Assembly (NCBI RefSeq): GCF_019597925.1
Contig: NZ_CP080442.1
Location: forward strand, 3,797,501-3,861,500
Reading direction: 5' to 3'
Length of the DNA: 64,000 nt
DNA from: [Clostridium] scindens
GTDB lineage: Bacteria > Bacillota > Clostridia > Lachnospirales > Lachnospiraceae
Shown: positions 36,164 to 44,096 of the stretch, one piece after another
Layout of the letters: every line of letters begins with the position of its first letter
Numbering within the stretch: the first letter of the stretch is position 1
Notes under the pieces: generated by a model
Told to the model about the DNA's origin: nothing
The model's database searches: none
What the model saw: the letters and a program-made list of their open reading frames with translations, nothing else
Translations under genes and position numbers: made by a program

Positions 36164-36262
36164 TTATTTCCAAATGCTATTATATCTCACCAACATATGA
36201 AATATAATTCCTGAAATCCTTTTAAAAACATCTCCATATATTATTGATAACATATGCGACAT
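36164..36262 (-). CDS. Possible 32-residue hydrophobic peptide
   Basis: ATG at 36262, about 9 nt after AAAGGGA, opens a 32-codon frame: a hydrophobic/amphipathic helix (LSIIYGDVFKRISGIIFHML) ending in VRYNSIWK. It starts about 50 nt after the predicted transcription start and is followed 23 nt later by the second peptide frame. No family recognised. Confidence 0.3.
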   Translation of the reverse strand: MSHMLSIIYGDVFKRISGIIFHMLVRYNSIWK

Positions 36263-36317
36263 CTTTCCAATTCCCTTTCTCGTCAGGAACTTTTTGGATC
36301 TCCTTTGGATTGACTTT

Positions 36318-36346
36318 ATAATATCACCGCGCCCCGTATTTGTCAA
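36318..36346 (-). promoter_or_regulatory. Consensus promoter of the AT-rich transcription unit
   Basis: Minus-strand TTGACA (36341-36346), 17-base spacer, TATTAT (36318-36323): nearly perfect SigA boxes with ideal spacing and no recognised gene behind them. Confidence 0.7.
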
Positions 36347-36454
36347 CACTATTTTTAAGTTTTTATTATTTTAATTTATAACTCGAAATTATTTTATAAA
36401 TTATCTGTTTTTTCAAAAATATTTATTAAATTTATACAGTAATCTTGCCTTCAA

Positions 36455-36507
36455 TTGTTAACCACATGCATTTAACAGTTGACATATCAGCATCTTTCTT
36501 TTATACT
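36455..36507 (+). promoter_or_regulatory. BirA operator and bioY promoter
   Basis: TTGTTAAC (36455-36462), 15 bases, GTTGACAT (36478-36485) matches the Firmicute BirA box (TGTTAAC, 14-16 bases, GTTAACA) with one changed base. The right half-site contains the -35 box TTGACA (36479-36484), followed by 17 bases and the -10 TATACT (36502-36507). BirA with biotinyl-AMP should therefore block RNA polymerase directly. Confidence 0.8.
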
Positions 36508-36596
36508 TCATCTATAGCACTGCAGGATAATTGCGCGCATATCCTGCCTCATCTTTTAGAAAGGAGCCCGTACTATCTTCTGTACGGCATGATATT

Positions 36597-37175
36597 ATGA
36601 ACAGCATTAATACTACAAACACTACAAACGCAGCTGGCAAATCTTCTCCACGCAGGCTGGTACTGATCGCAATGATGACCGCCATTACCTGCATCCTTGC
36701 CCCATTATCCATACCAATCCCCGTAAGCCCTGTACCAATCAGCCTTACCAATCTGGTATTGCTGATAAGCGTATACATCCTGGGCTGGAAGGATGCCAGC
36801 ATCAGCTTCATCATCTATCTCCTTCTTGGCCTGGCCGGGCTTCCTGTATTTTCCGGCTTTTCCGGCGGATTAGGAAAGATCGCCGGTCCCACCGGCGGAT
36901 ACCTGGCGGGCTTTATCTTCATGACTGTGATCGCTGGCCTGGCCGTGGATATCTTTTCCGGGAAGCGCCTTCCCGCAGTCATCGGCATGGCACTGGGGAC
37001 TGCCGTGGCCTATGCGTTTGGGACTGCCTGGCTTGCCATCCAGATGGATCTCACATTCATCTCTGCACTCTCTATCGGCGTACTTCCCTATCTGGCCGGA
37101 GATACGCTGAAGATTATATTGGCCGTAATCGCCGGCCCCATGCTAAAGAAAAGGCTGCGCCCCTTAAATTTTTAA
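36597..37175 (+). CDS. bioY: Biotin transporter substrate-binding protein BioY
   Basis: A 192-residue membrane protein of the ECF-transporter S component family, with six helices and the BioY motifs PVPISLTNLVLLISVYILG, GLPVFSGFSGGLGKIAGPTGGYLAGF and YLAGDTLKIILA. It binds biotin for uptake with an energising module encoded elsewhere. ATG 36597 is preferred for its N-terminus. The nearest ribosome site (GAAAGGAG, 36559-36566) is 30 nt away, but a hairpin CCGTAC / GTACGG between them could bring it close. A TTG at 36531 is an alternative. It is regulated by the upstream BirA box. Confidence 0.93.
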   Translation: MNSINTTNTTNAAGKSSPRRLVLIAMMTAITCILAPLSIPIPVSPVPISLTNLVLLISVYILGWKDASISFIIYLLLGLAGLPVFSGFSGGLGKIAGPTGGYLAGFIFMTVIAGLAVDIFSGKRLPAVIGMALGTAVAYAFGTAWLAIQMDLTFISALSIGVLPYLAGDTLKIILAVIAGPMLKKRLRPLNF

Positions 37176-37194
37176 GGGGGCAGCCTTTCTTCTT
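37150..37194. terminator. Bidirectional terminator, bioY and the beta-propeller gene
   Basis: A long stem AAAGGCTGC...CCCCTTAAA / TTTAAGGGGGCAGCCTTT overlapping the bioY stop. T-rich runs on both sides (TTTCTTCTT on plus, TTTTCTTT on minus) fit the two convergent genes. Confidence 0.88.
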
Positions 37195-39133
37195 AGAGAA
37201 TAATATCTCCGATCTTCTTATAATCCTCCAGGCTATATGCCTCTATGATATTGCCCTGCACCACATACAGTACCTCCTTAATGTACACGCCTCTGGCGCC
37301 CTGCGCTCCATTTCCGTTAATCTCCTCATCCATATTACAGGCAAAGCCGCTGCTGTCGTCGTAAGAAAACAGATAATAGTGCTGGCCTCCCTGCGTGTAT
37401 CCGGCAAATCCGATCAGATTGCGTTCCTGGTCAACCAGCGCCGCCTTATAATCGTACGACACATCCGTGCTATATACATTTTTCAGCACGTAGGTGTCTG
37501 CCTCTTTTACATCCGCTTTATCGGAAATGTCGAACATCGTCAATTTGACTCCATCCGTTGACTGGGCCTTTTCATCCACGTTCATTCCAATCCCAAGCAG
37601 CCTGTCTTCGCCGTAGAAATGGAGATACTCTGAAAAGCCCGGAATCTTCAGCGCCCCCAGAATCTTAGGCTTCTTCGGATCAGACAAGTCCACGCTAAAG
37701 AGCGGATCCATCTGTCTGAATGTCACGAAATATCCCGTATCGCCCATGAATCTGGCGGAATATACCTGCTCATCTTCTGCCAGGCCTTCAATGGAGCCTA
37801 TGACTTCCAGGTTCTTATCCAGCACATAGACGCTGTTATCATCGCCTTTTGTCGTGACCACGCGCAGATTTCCTTCGTATTCATCGATACAGAAGGAATC
37901 CTTCAGGTAGCCGTCAAACTTGCCCTGGGCGATCGCCTTTAGTTCTCCGTTTTTGTAGGCTACTTTACGGACCGTCGTAGTATCTCCCTTCGGATATCCC
38001 CACTGTGTCTCGTAGAAATAGATATTCTCGTTGCTGACATATGCCTGGCCTCCCTTGGAGAAGATCGCCTTGCTATCCTTTGTCTCCCCCGGATGGTTAA
38101 GATCAACGGATGTAATCACTTCATACATGTTTGCCTGCGGCACCGGAGGCAGATAGATGTCGTCATTCGCTATAACCTTTCCATTCACCTGGGGGACGAA
38201 TGTCCCGGGCTCGCTCTTTCTCAGTTCCTGGCCCGTATAGAATTCGCTGAACAAGTACAAGCATCCATCCGCCATTCTTGAAGAACTATAGTTCCCGCTC
38301 TGGGTCACCCTCCCCTCCTCCCGGGTCTCTGAAGCGTCCCGGACATCATAGGTGATGGCTTCCACAGATTGCGTATTATAAAAGCCTCTGCCGGAAGGAT
38401 AGTCCTCATCTTCTAAAGCATCGAATCTGCTGCAGACCAATACCAGTTTTCCGGAATCTGGCTGCAGATAAATCTCCTGGATCTGGGATGCGTCGTCAGC
38501 CTTAATAGAGCCGATCTCTTCCATATCCTTGCCATCTGCTTTTACGATCGACACTTCCTGCCTGCTGTCTTTCAGCACATACAGATATTTTCCATCCGTC
38601 TTAACCACATCGCCTTCGTCAACGCCTTTCTGTCTCACATTGGTCTGAGAGTATCCGGCGCTTTCTCCATGGGCTGCGCCCGCATCTGATGCCCTGGCTC
38701 CGGCATTCGGCGATGCGGACGCATTTCCTGCCGCGCTGTCTTGTGCCGCGCTTTCCATCGTCTTGGCCTCTGAGTCCGATGTGACGAATTCCTTCGTCCC
38801 CACCTCCTTCTGGTATCTCTCAATATACTCGTAGATCTCATCATAACTATCCGCGCTGGCAATCTGCCTGCTGTCGCTGATTTGATTGCTTCCGGAGCCT
38901 GGTGGCTTGCTTTTATCAGAAGCCCCATCCCGACTTCCCCATACGGCTCCCGCAATCACGACAGCCAGACAAGCTGCCGCCAGCGCTGTCACCTGGTATG
39001 GACGCAGCCGCTTTTTCTGCTTCTTGCCTTCCAGCATCTCCTTAACATGATCCGGGCTCAAACTGTCCGGAGCCTTAATCTCTTCTGCCCGGTCCTTGAT
39101 TCTATCCATGATCTCCTGCTCTTTTCTATCCAT
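37193..39133 (-). CDS. Beta-propeller membrane protein, likely anti-sigma partner
   Basis: A 646-residue protein. The N-terminal 42 residues are cytosolic and charged (MDRKEQEIMDRIKDRAEEI, KEMLEGKKQKKRLRPYQ), a membrane helix follows at about 44-66, then a Ser/Ala-rich linker. From about 165 there is a large C-terminal beta-propeller as in COG4880 (TNVRQKGVDEGDVVKTDGKYLYVL is its hallmark; GYFVTFRQMDPLFSVDLSDPKKPK). It lies 18 nt after an ECF sigma factor gene in the same operon, so the short cytosolic part probably holds the sigma factor while the propeller senses an outside signal (inference from position and topology). Confidence 0.8.
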   Translation of the reverse strand: MDRKEQEIMDRIKDRAEEIKAPDSLSPDHVKEMLEGKKQKKRLRPYQVTALAAACLAVVIAGAVWGSRDGASDKSKPPGSGSNQISDSRQIASADSYDEIYEYIERYQKEVGTKEFVTSDSEAKTMESAAQDSAAGNASASPNAGARASDAGAAHGESAGYSQTNVRQKGVDEGDVVKTDGKYLYVLKDSRQEVSIVKADGKDMEEIGSIKADDASQIQEIYLQPDSGKLVLVCSRFDALEDEDYPSGRGFYNTQSVEAITYDVRDASETREEGRVTQSGNYSSSRMADGCLYLFSEFYTGQELRKSEPGTFVPQVNGKVIANDDIYLPPVPQANMYEVITSVDLNHPGETKDSKAIFSKGGQAYVSNENIYFYETQWGYPKGDTTTVRKVAYKNGELKAIAQGKFDGYLKDSFCIDEYEGNLRVVTTKGDDNSVYVLDKNLEVIGSIEGLAEDEQVYSARFMGDTGYFVTFRQMDPLFSVDLSDPKKPKILGALKIPGFSEYLHFYGEDRLLGIGMNVDEKAQSTDGVKLTMFDISDKADVKEADTYVLKNVYSTDVSYDYKAALVDQERNLIGFAGYTQGGQHYYLFSYDDSSGFACNMDEEINGNGAQGARGVYIKEVLYVVQGNIIEAYSLEDYKKIGDIIL

Positions 39134-39151
39134 ACGACCGCCTCCTTCGAC

Positions 39152-39628
39152 TCATTTCAAGATACACCCCATCTTCTGCAATGCACGGCTTCGCTTGGAA
39201 CGCACCGTGTTCGGGTTCATGCGAAGCATCTGTGCGATCTCCTGGCTGTTATAGCCCGCGAATACCGACAGGCCCACAATCTCCTGCTCTTCGTCCGACA
39301 AGACAAAGAATGCCTTTCTGACATCGATCATCTCGCTGTAGTCCGGCTCTTCGGAAGCAAACAGTGTAAATGCCTCCCCGGACTGTTCCATCTTCCTGGA
39401 CGCTTTTTTTAATTTTTTCCTGCAGATATTAGCCAGGATTGTGAATATCCAGTTCTTAAAGGCGTCCCTGCTCCGAAGCTTCCCGATATTCTCGTAAGCG
39501 GCTACCACAGCTTCGCTGACAGCATCCTCCGCCTCCTGCCGGTCTCTCATCATGCACACCGCAAACCGATACAAATCCAGATAGACCGCCTCATACATCT
39601 GCGCAAATGTCTCTGCATTACATCTCAT
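39152..39628 (-). CDS. ECF-type RNA polymerase sigma factor
   Basis: A 158-residue sigma-70 family ECF factor. Region 2 (LYRFAVCMMRDRQEAEDAVS, then FKNWIFTILANICRKKLKK) and region 4 with its helix-turn-helix (AGYNSQEIAQMLRMNPNTVRSKRSRAL) are complete. The start follows GGGAGG. It directs transcription of a small regulon and is probably held by the downstream membrane propeller protein. A GGAACC...GTC motif upstream may be its own promoter. Confidence 0.92.
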   Translation of the reverse strand: MRCNAETFAQMYEAVYLDLYRFAVCMMRDRQEAEDAVSEAVVAAYENIGKLRSRDAFKNWIFTILANICRKKLKKASRKMEQSGEAFTLFASEEPDYSEMIDVRKAFFVLSDEEQEIVGLSVFAGYNSQEIAQMLRMNPNTVRSKRSRALQKMGCILK

Positions 39629-39651
39629 ATCTTATCCTCCCTGTCAGATAT

Positions 39652-39675
39652 GACTTATAGTTCTGGTCAGGTTCC
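39652..39675 (-). promoter_or_regulatory. Candidate ECF autoregulated promoter
   Basis: Minus-strand GGAACC (39670-39675), 15 bases, GTC (39652-39654), about 25 nt before the sigma factor ATG. GGAAC-type -35 and GTC-type -10 boxes are typical for ECF factors, but the spacing is one or two bases shorter than usual. Confidence 0.35.
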
Positions 39676-39713
39676 TGTTATATATTAGAGTCGATAAACA
39701 GCCTAACTGTTGC

Positions 39714-39754
39714 AATTGGGGACGCAGTAATTTTATTCTACCGCGTCCCCAATT
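39714..39754. repeat. REP-like GGGGACGC palindrome
   Basis: Perfect 12-bp inverted repeat AATTGGGGACGC / GCGTCCCCAATT with a 17-nt loop. A T-run follows only on the plus strand, where no gene precedes it, so it is not an obvious terminator for the minus-strand hydratase. It resembles the GGGGAC..GTCCCC dispersed palindromes seen between genes in clostridia. Confidence 0.5.
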
Positions 39755-39784
39755 ATCTTTTTTATCCTGTCTCTATGAAATAGA

Positions 39785-42064
39785 TTAGTCTCTGTAGTAA
39801 TTGATCAGGCAGCCCTTCAGGATAATCTCCCTTTCCGCATCCGTCATATCGCCCAGCTGCAGATGGATTTCCTTCAGGTCTTCCCCTACCACGTAAGCCT
39901 TAATATCCGCCGCCTTCTCTTCCACTGCCTTTCTGATATCCGGCACGAACAGATAGTCTCCATTCTTGAAGCTGAGGCTCTCATGTTCCTCTTTGGTAAC
40001 AAATGGAAGCATGCCCCAGTTGATCAGATTCGAGCGGTATCTCTTGGTAGCGTACTCATTGGCAATATTCGCCCATCCTCCCAGCACTTTCTGGCAGGAC
40101 GCCGCCTGCTCCCTGGCGGAGCCGTCTCCAGGCTTCACTGCGAATATAGTGCTTCCTACTCCCAGGTTGCCTTCGCCCGCCTCCGGATAGGCCTTGCGTA
40201 TCTTGTCCATAACTGGCTTTAATTCGTCCAGCACTTCCAGCGGGCACTGTCCTGCCTCAATCGCTTTCTGCGCTTTCTGCACTTCTTTGGCTCGTCCCAC
40301 ATACGCCGGGTCTTTCCTGGATAGTGCAAATTCGGCCAGTCCCAGCGGATTGGAACGATAGGAAGACGTCTCGCCTGACGGGATCAGTTCATCCGTCGTG
40401 GTTACCGGGTCATGAATCTCTGAGACAACCTTCAGCACCAAATTCTCCGGCAGCGCAGGCATCTGCGGCCAGTCCTTGATATTCGGCCCGAACTTGATCT
40501 CCACGGTCGGGTCTGCCTCACCCTTGCTGTCAAAGACACGGTTCGCATAGATGTTCTTATCAAAATGATATTTCCGCCCCACGTACTCCACATCCATTGC
40601 TGTAGCAGGGGTAAGGAATCCCTTGTTTGCAGCCGTCGCCGCAATAGAGCGGGCATCCATAAGAGCCACGGAAGCAATCTGTCCGCTCTGGAGCTTAGAG
40701 CCTTCTCTGTTCGGGAAGTTTCTTGTCGAGTGGCGGATGGAGAACGCATTATTGGCAGGCGTATCCCCGGCGCCAAAACACGGTCCGCAGAATGCCGTCT
40801 TAACAATGGTTCCTGCCTCCATCAAGGTTGCAACTGCTCCGTTCTTCACCAGTTCCATATAAATCGGGGTGCTTGCCGGATATACGCTGAATGTGAACTC
40901 ATCCGCGCCGATGTAGCGTCCCTTGATGATATCCGCCGCCGCACAGATATTCTCAAATCCACCGCCTGCGCAGCCTGCGATGATTCCCTGCTCTACATAC
41001 AATTTGCCATCCACGATCTTATCCTGAAGCGTATAGTCTACCGCTTTATCCAGGCTTACCAGCGCTTTTTGCTCCACGTCATGAAGCATATCCTTAAGGT
41101 TGGCGTTTACCTCATCGATGGTGTAGACGTTGGACGGGTGGAATGGCATCGCGATCATTGGCTTGATCTCGCTTAAGTTCACGTATACCATGTCATCATA
41201 ATATGTAATGGCTCCCGGATTCAGTTCCCGATACTCTTCCACTCTTCCGTGGATGTCATAGAATTCCTTAATCTTCTCGTCCGTCCGCCAGATCGAAGAC
41301 AGACAGGTGGTCTCCGTTGTCATAACATCTATGCCGATACGGAAGTCGGCGCTTAATTTGGAGACTCCCGGTCCTACGAACTCCATAACCTTATTGTTCA
41401 CATAGCCATTTCCAAAAGTCGCCCCGATGATCGCAAGCGCCACGTCCTGCGGGCCTACGCCTACTGACGGCTCGCCATCAAGGTAGATTCCCACCACGCC
41501 CGGCATCTTGATATCATAGGTCTTATTCAGGAGCTGCTTTACCAGTTCCGGCCCTCCCTCTCCCATAGCCATGGTGCCCAATGCGCCATAGCGGGTATGG
41601 CTGTCGGAGCCAAGTATCATCTTTCCGCCGCCTGAAAGCATCTCGCGGGCATATTGGTGAATGACTGCCTGATGAGGCGGCACATATACGCCGCCATACT
41701 TCTTGGCACAGGTAAGGCCAAACATATGGTCATCTTCATTGATCGTGCCGCCGACCGCGCACAGAGAATTGTGGCAGTTTGTCAAGACATAAGGAATGGG
41801 GAACTTCTCAAGGCCAGACGCCCTTGCTGTCTGGATGATTCCTACAAACGTAATGTCATGGGAAGTCAGCTTATCAAATTTAATCTGAAGCCTCTCCATG
41901 TTCCCTGACGTATTGTGGGCTTCAAGGATCCTGTATGCCATCGTATTTCTGGCTGCCTCTTCCTGGGATACTTCCTGCCCGGTCTTTGCCTTTGCCTCTT
42001 CGGCGCTTTTAGCGATCTCTGTTCCATTTAACAGATAGACTCCTTTGTCAAACAGTTTCACCAT
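39785..42064 (-). CDS. Aconitase-family hydratase
   Basis: A 759-residue iron-sulfur hydro-lyase of the aconitase family. Conserved parts are GGKMILGSDSHTRYGALGTMAMG, TTCLSSIW with one cluster Cys, TAFCGPCFGAGDTPANNAFS with the other two, STRNFPNREGSK and a C-terminal swivel domain (EYATKRYRSNLINWGMLPF). ATG 42064 follows TAGGAGGAG; the frame runs open to 42085. Clostridial proteins of this type are often called aconitate hydratase or just hydratase; the true substrate (citrate/isocitrate or another 2- or 3-hydroxyacid) is uncertain. It lies 13 nt after a PucR-type regulator and is probably controlled by it. Confidence 0.85.
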   Translation of the reverse strand: MVKLFDKGVYLLNGTEIAKSAEEAKAKTGQEVSQEEAARNTMAYRILEAHNTSGNMERLQIKFDKLTSHDITFVGIIQTARASGLEKFPIPYVLTNCHNSLCAVGGTINEDDHMFGLTCAKKYGGVYVPPHQAVIHQYAREMLSGGGKMILGSDSHTRYGALGTMAMGEGGPELVKQLLNKTYDIKMPGVVGIYLDGEPSVGVGPQDVALAIIGATFGNGYVNNKVMEFVGPGVSKLSADFRIGIDVMTTETTCLSSIWRTDEKIKEFYDIHGRVEEYRELNPGAITYYDDMVYVNLSEIKPMIAMPFHPSNVYTIDEVNANLKDMLHDVEQKALVSLDKAVDYTLQDKIVDGKLYVEQGIIAGCAGGGFENICAAADIIKGRYIGADEFTFSVYPASTPIYMELVKNGAVATLMEAGTIVKTAFCGPCFGAGDTPANNAFSIRHSTRNFPNREGSKLQSGQIASVALMDARSIAATAANKGFLTPATAMDVEYVGRKYHFDKNIYANRVFDSKGEADPTVEIKFGPNIKDWPQMPALPENLVLKVVSEIHDPVTTTDELIPSGETSSYRSNPLGLAEFALSRKDPAYVGRAKEVQKAQKAIEAGQCPLEVLDELKPVMDKIRKAYPEAGEGNLGVGSTIFAVKPGDGSAREQAASCQKVLGGWANIANEYATKRYRSNLINWGMLPFVTKEEHESLSFKNGDYLFVPDIRKAVEEKAADIKAYVVGEDLKEIHLQLGDMTDAEREIILKGCLINYYRD

Positions 42065-42077
42065 ATCTTGTCTCCTC

Positions 42078-43166
42078 CTAATCATTCATATACTTCATGT
42101 GATCTGCTACCATCATGGCAATCTTGAATGTCAGCGCATCCTCAAACACGCGGACATCCAGTCCTGTCTTCTTCTGGATCTTCTCCAGCCTGTACACCAG
42201 CGTATTGCGGTGCACGTACAACTGCCTCGCAGTCTCGGATATATTCAGGTTATTGTCAAAGAATGTATATACCGTCGTCAGTTCTTCCTCCTCGAACTGG
42301 CCGGCCACATCCCCGTCAAACACCTCTTTTAAAAACATCTCGCACAGGGACGCCGGGAGCTGATGGATCAGCCGCCCGATTCCCAGTTCATTGTATGCCA
42401 GAATGTTTTTATCCACATAGAACACTCTTCCCACCTCAAGCGCCATATCTGCCTCTTTGTAGGATCTGGATACCTCTTTTAACTCATCCACGATGGTTCC
42501 GTAAGATACCCGGACGCTTACCATGGCTTCCATATTCAGCGTATCCACAAGCACTTTCGCTATCTGGTTCAACTGTCCATAGCCATCCGTATTCTCAAGG
42601 GCCTTTACCAGGATTACATGCCTCTCGTCAACGGCTGTCACAAAATCCTTAGTGCCAGTGGCATATAGCCCCTTAAGCGTCTCCAGAATCAGGCTCTCGC
42701 CCTCATTCTTGGCCTCGATCAGAAATACCGTCCGTTTAAGTTCTGTCGGAATCTTCATCTTCTTCGCCTGGTTATATACATCTACCAGCAGCATATTATC
42801 CAGAATAAGGTTCTGGATAAAACGGTTCTTATCCATTCTCTCCTTATATGCATACAGAAGGTTGGCAAGCTGGCTGGCTCCCATCTTTCCCGCTATGGAC
42901 ATCTGGGGATCCTGCCCCATCAGCGCCAGTATATAGGCCGGCTCGTCTTCGTCGCATACAAGGAACAGCCCGGCGGCGGCGTCCTCCGCCTGTTCTGGCT
43001 CTTTAAGCGCCTTCCGGCAGAAAGAGGCCACCTCTTTTTCCAGCCCCAGCATCCTTTCGCTGGTCATTACAAGACATTTGGCATCCATATCCCAGACGCC
43101 GCACTCAAGCCCTGTAATACGCTTTATATCCTGTACAGTTTTATGCAATATCTGATTCGATAACAA
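42078..43166 (-). CDS. PucR/CdaR-family transcriptional regulator
   Basis: A 362-residue regulator with a TTG start at 43166, 6 nt after AGGAGGG. The first 120 residues look like a sugar-diacid-recognition sensor domain (ILHKTVQDIKRITGLECGVWD), the middle like a GGDEF-related domain without catalytic motif, and the C-terminal 60 residues are the PucR/CdaR helix-turn-helix (NLNISETARQLYVHRNTLVYRL). Related proteins sense glycerate or sugar acids (family knowledge). It is co-transcribed with the hydratase, which suggests a hydroxyacid or sugar-acid inducer (inference). Confidence 0.85.
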   Translation of the reverse strand: MLSNQILHKTVQDIKRITGLECGVWDMDAKCLVMTSERMLGLEKEVASFCRKALKEPEQAEDAAAGLFLVCDEDEPAYILALMGQDPQMSIAGKMGASQLANLLYAYKERMDKNRFIQNLILDNMLLVDVYNQAKKMKIPTELKRTVFLIEAKNEGESLILETLKGLYATGTKDFVTAVDERHVILVKALENTDGYGQLNQIAKVLVDTLNMEAMVSVRVSYGTIVDELKEVSRSYKEADMALEVGRVFYVDKNILAYNELGIGRLIHQLPASLCEMFLKEVFDGDVAGQFEEEELTTVYTFFDNNLNISETARQLYVHRNTLVYRLEKIQKKTGLDVRVFEDALTFKIAMMVADHMKYMND

Positions 43167-43200
43167 TCGTTACCCTCCTGTTCTGCTAAATGCATGTTCT

Positions 43201-43229
43201 ATTCTACCATATGTTAGAAATCATGTCTA
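43201..43229 (-). promoter_or_regulatory. Promoter of the regulator-hydratase operon
   Basis: Minus-strand TAGACA (43224-43229), 17-base spacer, TAGAAT (43201-43206), about 30 nt before the TTG start. Confidence 0.55.
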
Positions 43230-43314
43230 ATATTTTGCCCTTAAGTCCCCCAATCATCAGCATGTCCGTACTTTTCCTACATTATAGCACAAAATTTTCT
43301 CCGGCTTAACACAA

Positions 43315-43343
43315 TTGTCTCCTTATCATTATTATGATATACT
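43315..43343 (+). promoter_or_regulatory. Promoter of the GntR gene
   Basis: TTGTCT (43315-43320), 17-base spacer, TATACT (43338-43343), about 25 nt before the ATG at 43371. Confidence 0.65.
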
Positions 43344-43370
43344 TTAAGAAAAAATAGGAGATGGAAAAAT

Positions 43371-44030
43371 ATGTCAATCAGCAATACGAAGACATCTAAA
43401 AAAGAATTAGCTTACATACAGATCAAGAATTCCATTATGAACAATGAATTTACTTCGGATACCTCGCTGACTGAAGCCTTTTTATGCGAGCGCTTCGGCT
43501 TTAGCAGAACTCCGGTCCGGGAAGCTTTGCAGCGTCTTGCCAGCGAAGGATTCGTTTCCTTTTATCCTGACAAGGGCTTTTTCGTTGCCCAGTTAAGCCT
43601 GGAAGATTTCCTGCAGATATATGAGATGAGGGAGGCCTTGGAGGGAATGGGCGCCCGTCTTTGCACTATGAGAATTACAGCAGCCGAACTAAAGAATCTG
43701 TCCAGCCTGCTCGACCAGTGCATCGATAGTTATAATAAAAATGATCTCGTAAAAGCCATGGAATATGACATGGAATTTCACCGCCTAATCATACACGCTT
43801 CCAAGAACAGTCGCATGGAGGCGACCATCAAGAACCTGATCGAGTTAAGCAATTGCATCGTAGTAAAAGCGGATCGCGAGATCACCAGCCAGTCCATAGA
43901 GGAACACAGAGTCCTGCTGGAAGCTATTCAGAATAGTAATGAAGCGCTGGCAGAAGAATTGATGCGAAAGCATGTTGTTACTTCTAAGAAATATCATTTT
44001 AACCGTTATTATATGGGAGAATATAATTAA
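43371..44030 (+). CDS. GntR-family regulator, FCD (FadR) subfamily
   Basis: A 219-residue regulator. The winged helix (about 10-75) contains TEAFLCERFGFSRTPVREALQRLASEGF, given here as LCERFGFSRTPVREALQRL, and FVSFYPDKGFFVAQ. The FCD ligand domain has the metal ligands Asp/His in EYDMEFHRLIIHASKNSRM and a further His in SIEEHRVLLEAI and RKHVVTSKKYH. The only transcription factor beside the two catabolic operons, it ends 66 nt from the convergent end of the left one, so it is their likely repressor. FCD proteins often bind GTATAC palindromes, which occur in the promoter at 53203-53243. Confidence 0.88.
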   Translation: MSISNTKTSKKELAYIQIKNSIMNNEFTSDTSLTEAFLCERFGFSRTPVREALQRLASEGFVSFYPDKGFFVAQLSLEDFLQIYEMREALEGMGARLCTMRITAAELKNLSSLLDQCIDSYNKNDLVKAMEYDMEFHRLIIHASKNSRMEATIKNLIELSNCIVVKADREITSQSIEEHRVLLEAIQNSNEALAEELMRKHVVTSKKYHFNRYYMGEYN

Positions 44031-44042
44031 CTCGCCGCAAGG

Positions 44043-44085
44043 AAAGCCAGGATATGCACGCACTGCATACCCTGACTTTTGTATT
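44043..44085. terminator. Terminator between the convergent GntR gene and the catabolic operon
   Basis: Stem CAGG-A-TATGCA / TGCATA-C-CCTG (about 44048-44075) between two stops. T-rich flanks lie on the plus strand (ACTTTTGTATTTT). Confidence 0.75.
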
Positions 44086-44096
44086 TTATATGGCAT

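Larger units (their letters stand above)
35531..36311 (-). ncRNA. Predicted 780-nt AT-rich transcript, function unknown
   Basis: Between a consensus promoter (36318-36346) and an intrinsic terminator (35531-35574), both on the minus strand, lies about 780 nt of very AT-rich DNA, unlike its neighbours. No long frame exists. It holds several frames of 26-32 codons (two with ribosome sites are listed separately; others begin at about 35931 and 35840). It also holds palindromes such as GTTATTAATATCTATAAC (35793-35810) and GTTATTCCTTCTATAAC (35861-35877). It could be a structured RNA, a peptide-coding RNA or a decayed gene. The gap of 1.18 kb between the EAL gene and bioY contains nothing else but the two promoters. 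Confidence 0.4.

Noticed and set aside
36420..36600. A riboswitch before bioY
   Set aside because: The leader is short and the BirA operator with overlapping promoter explains regulation.
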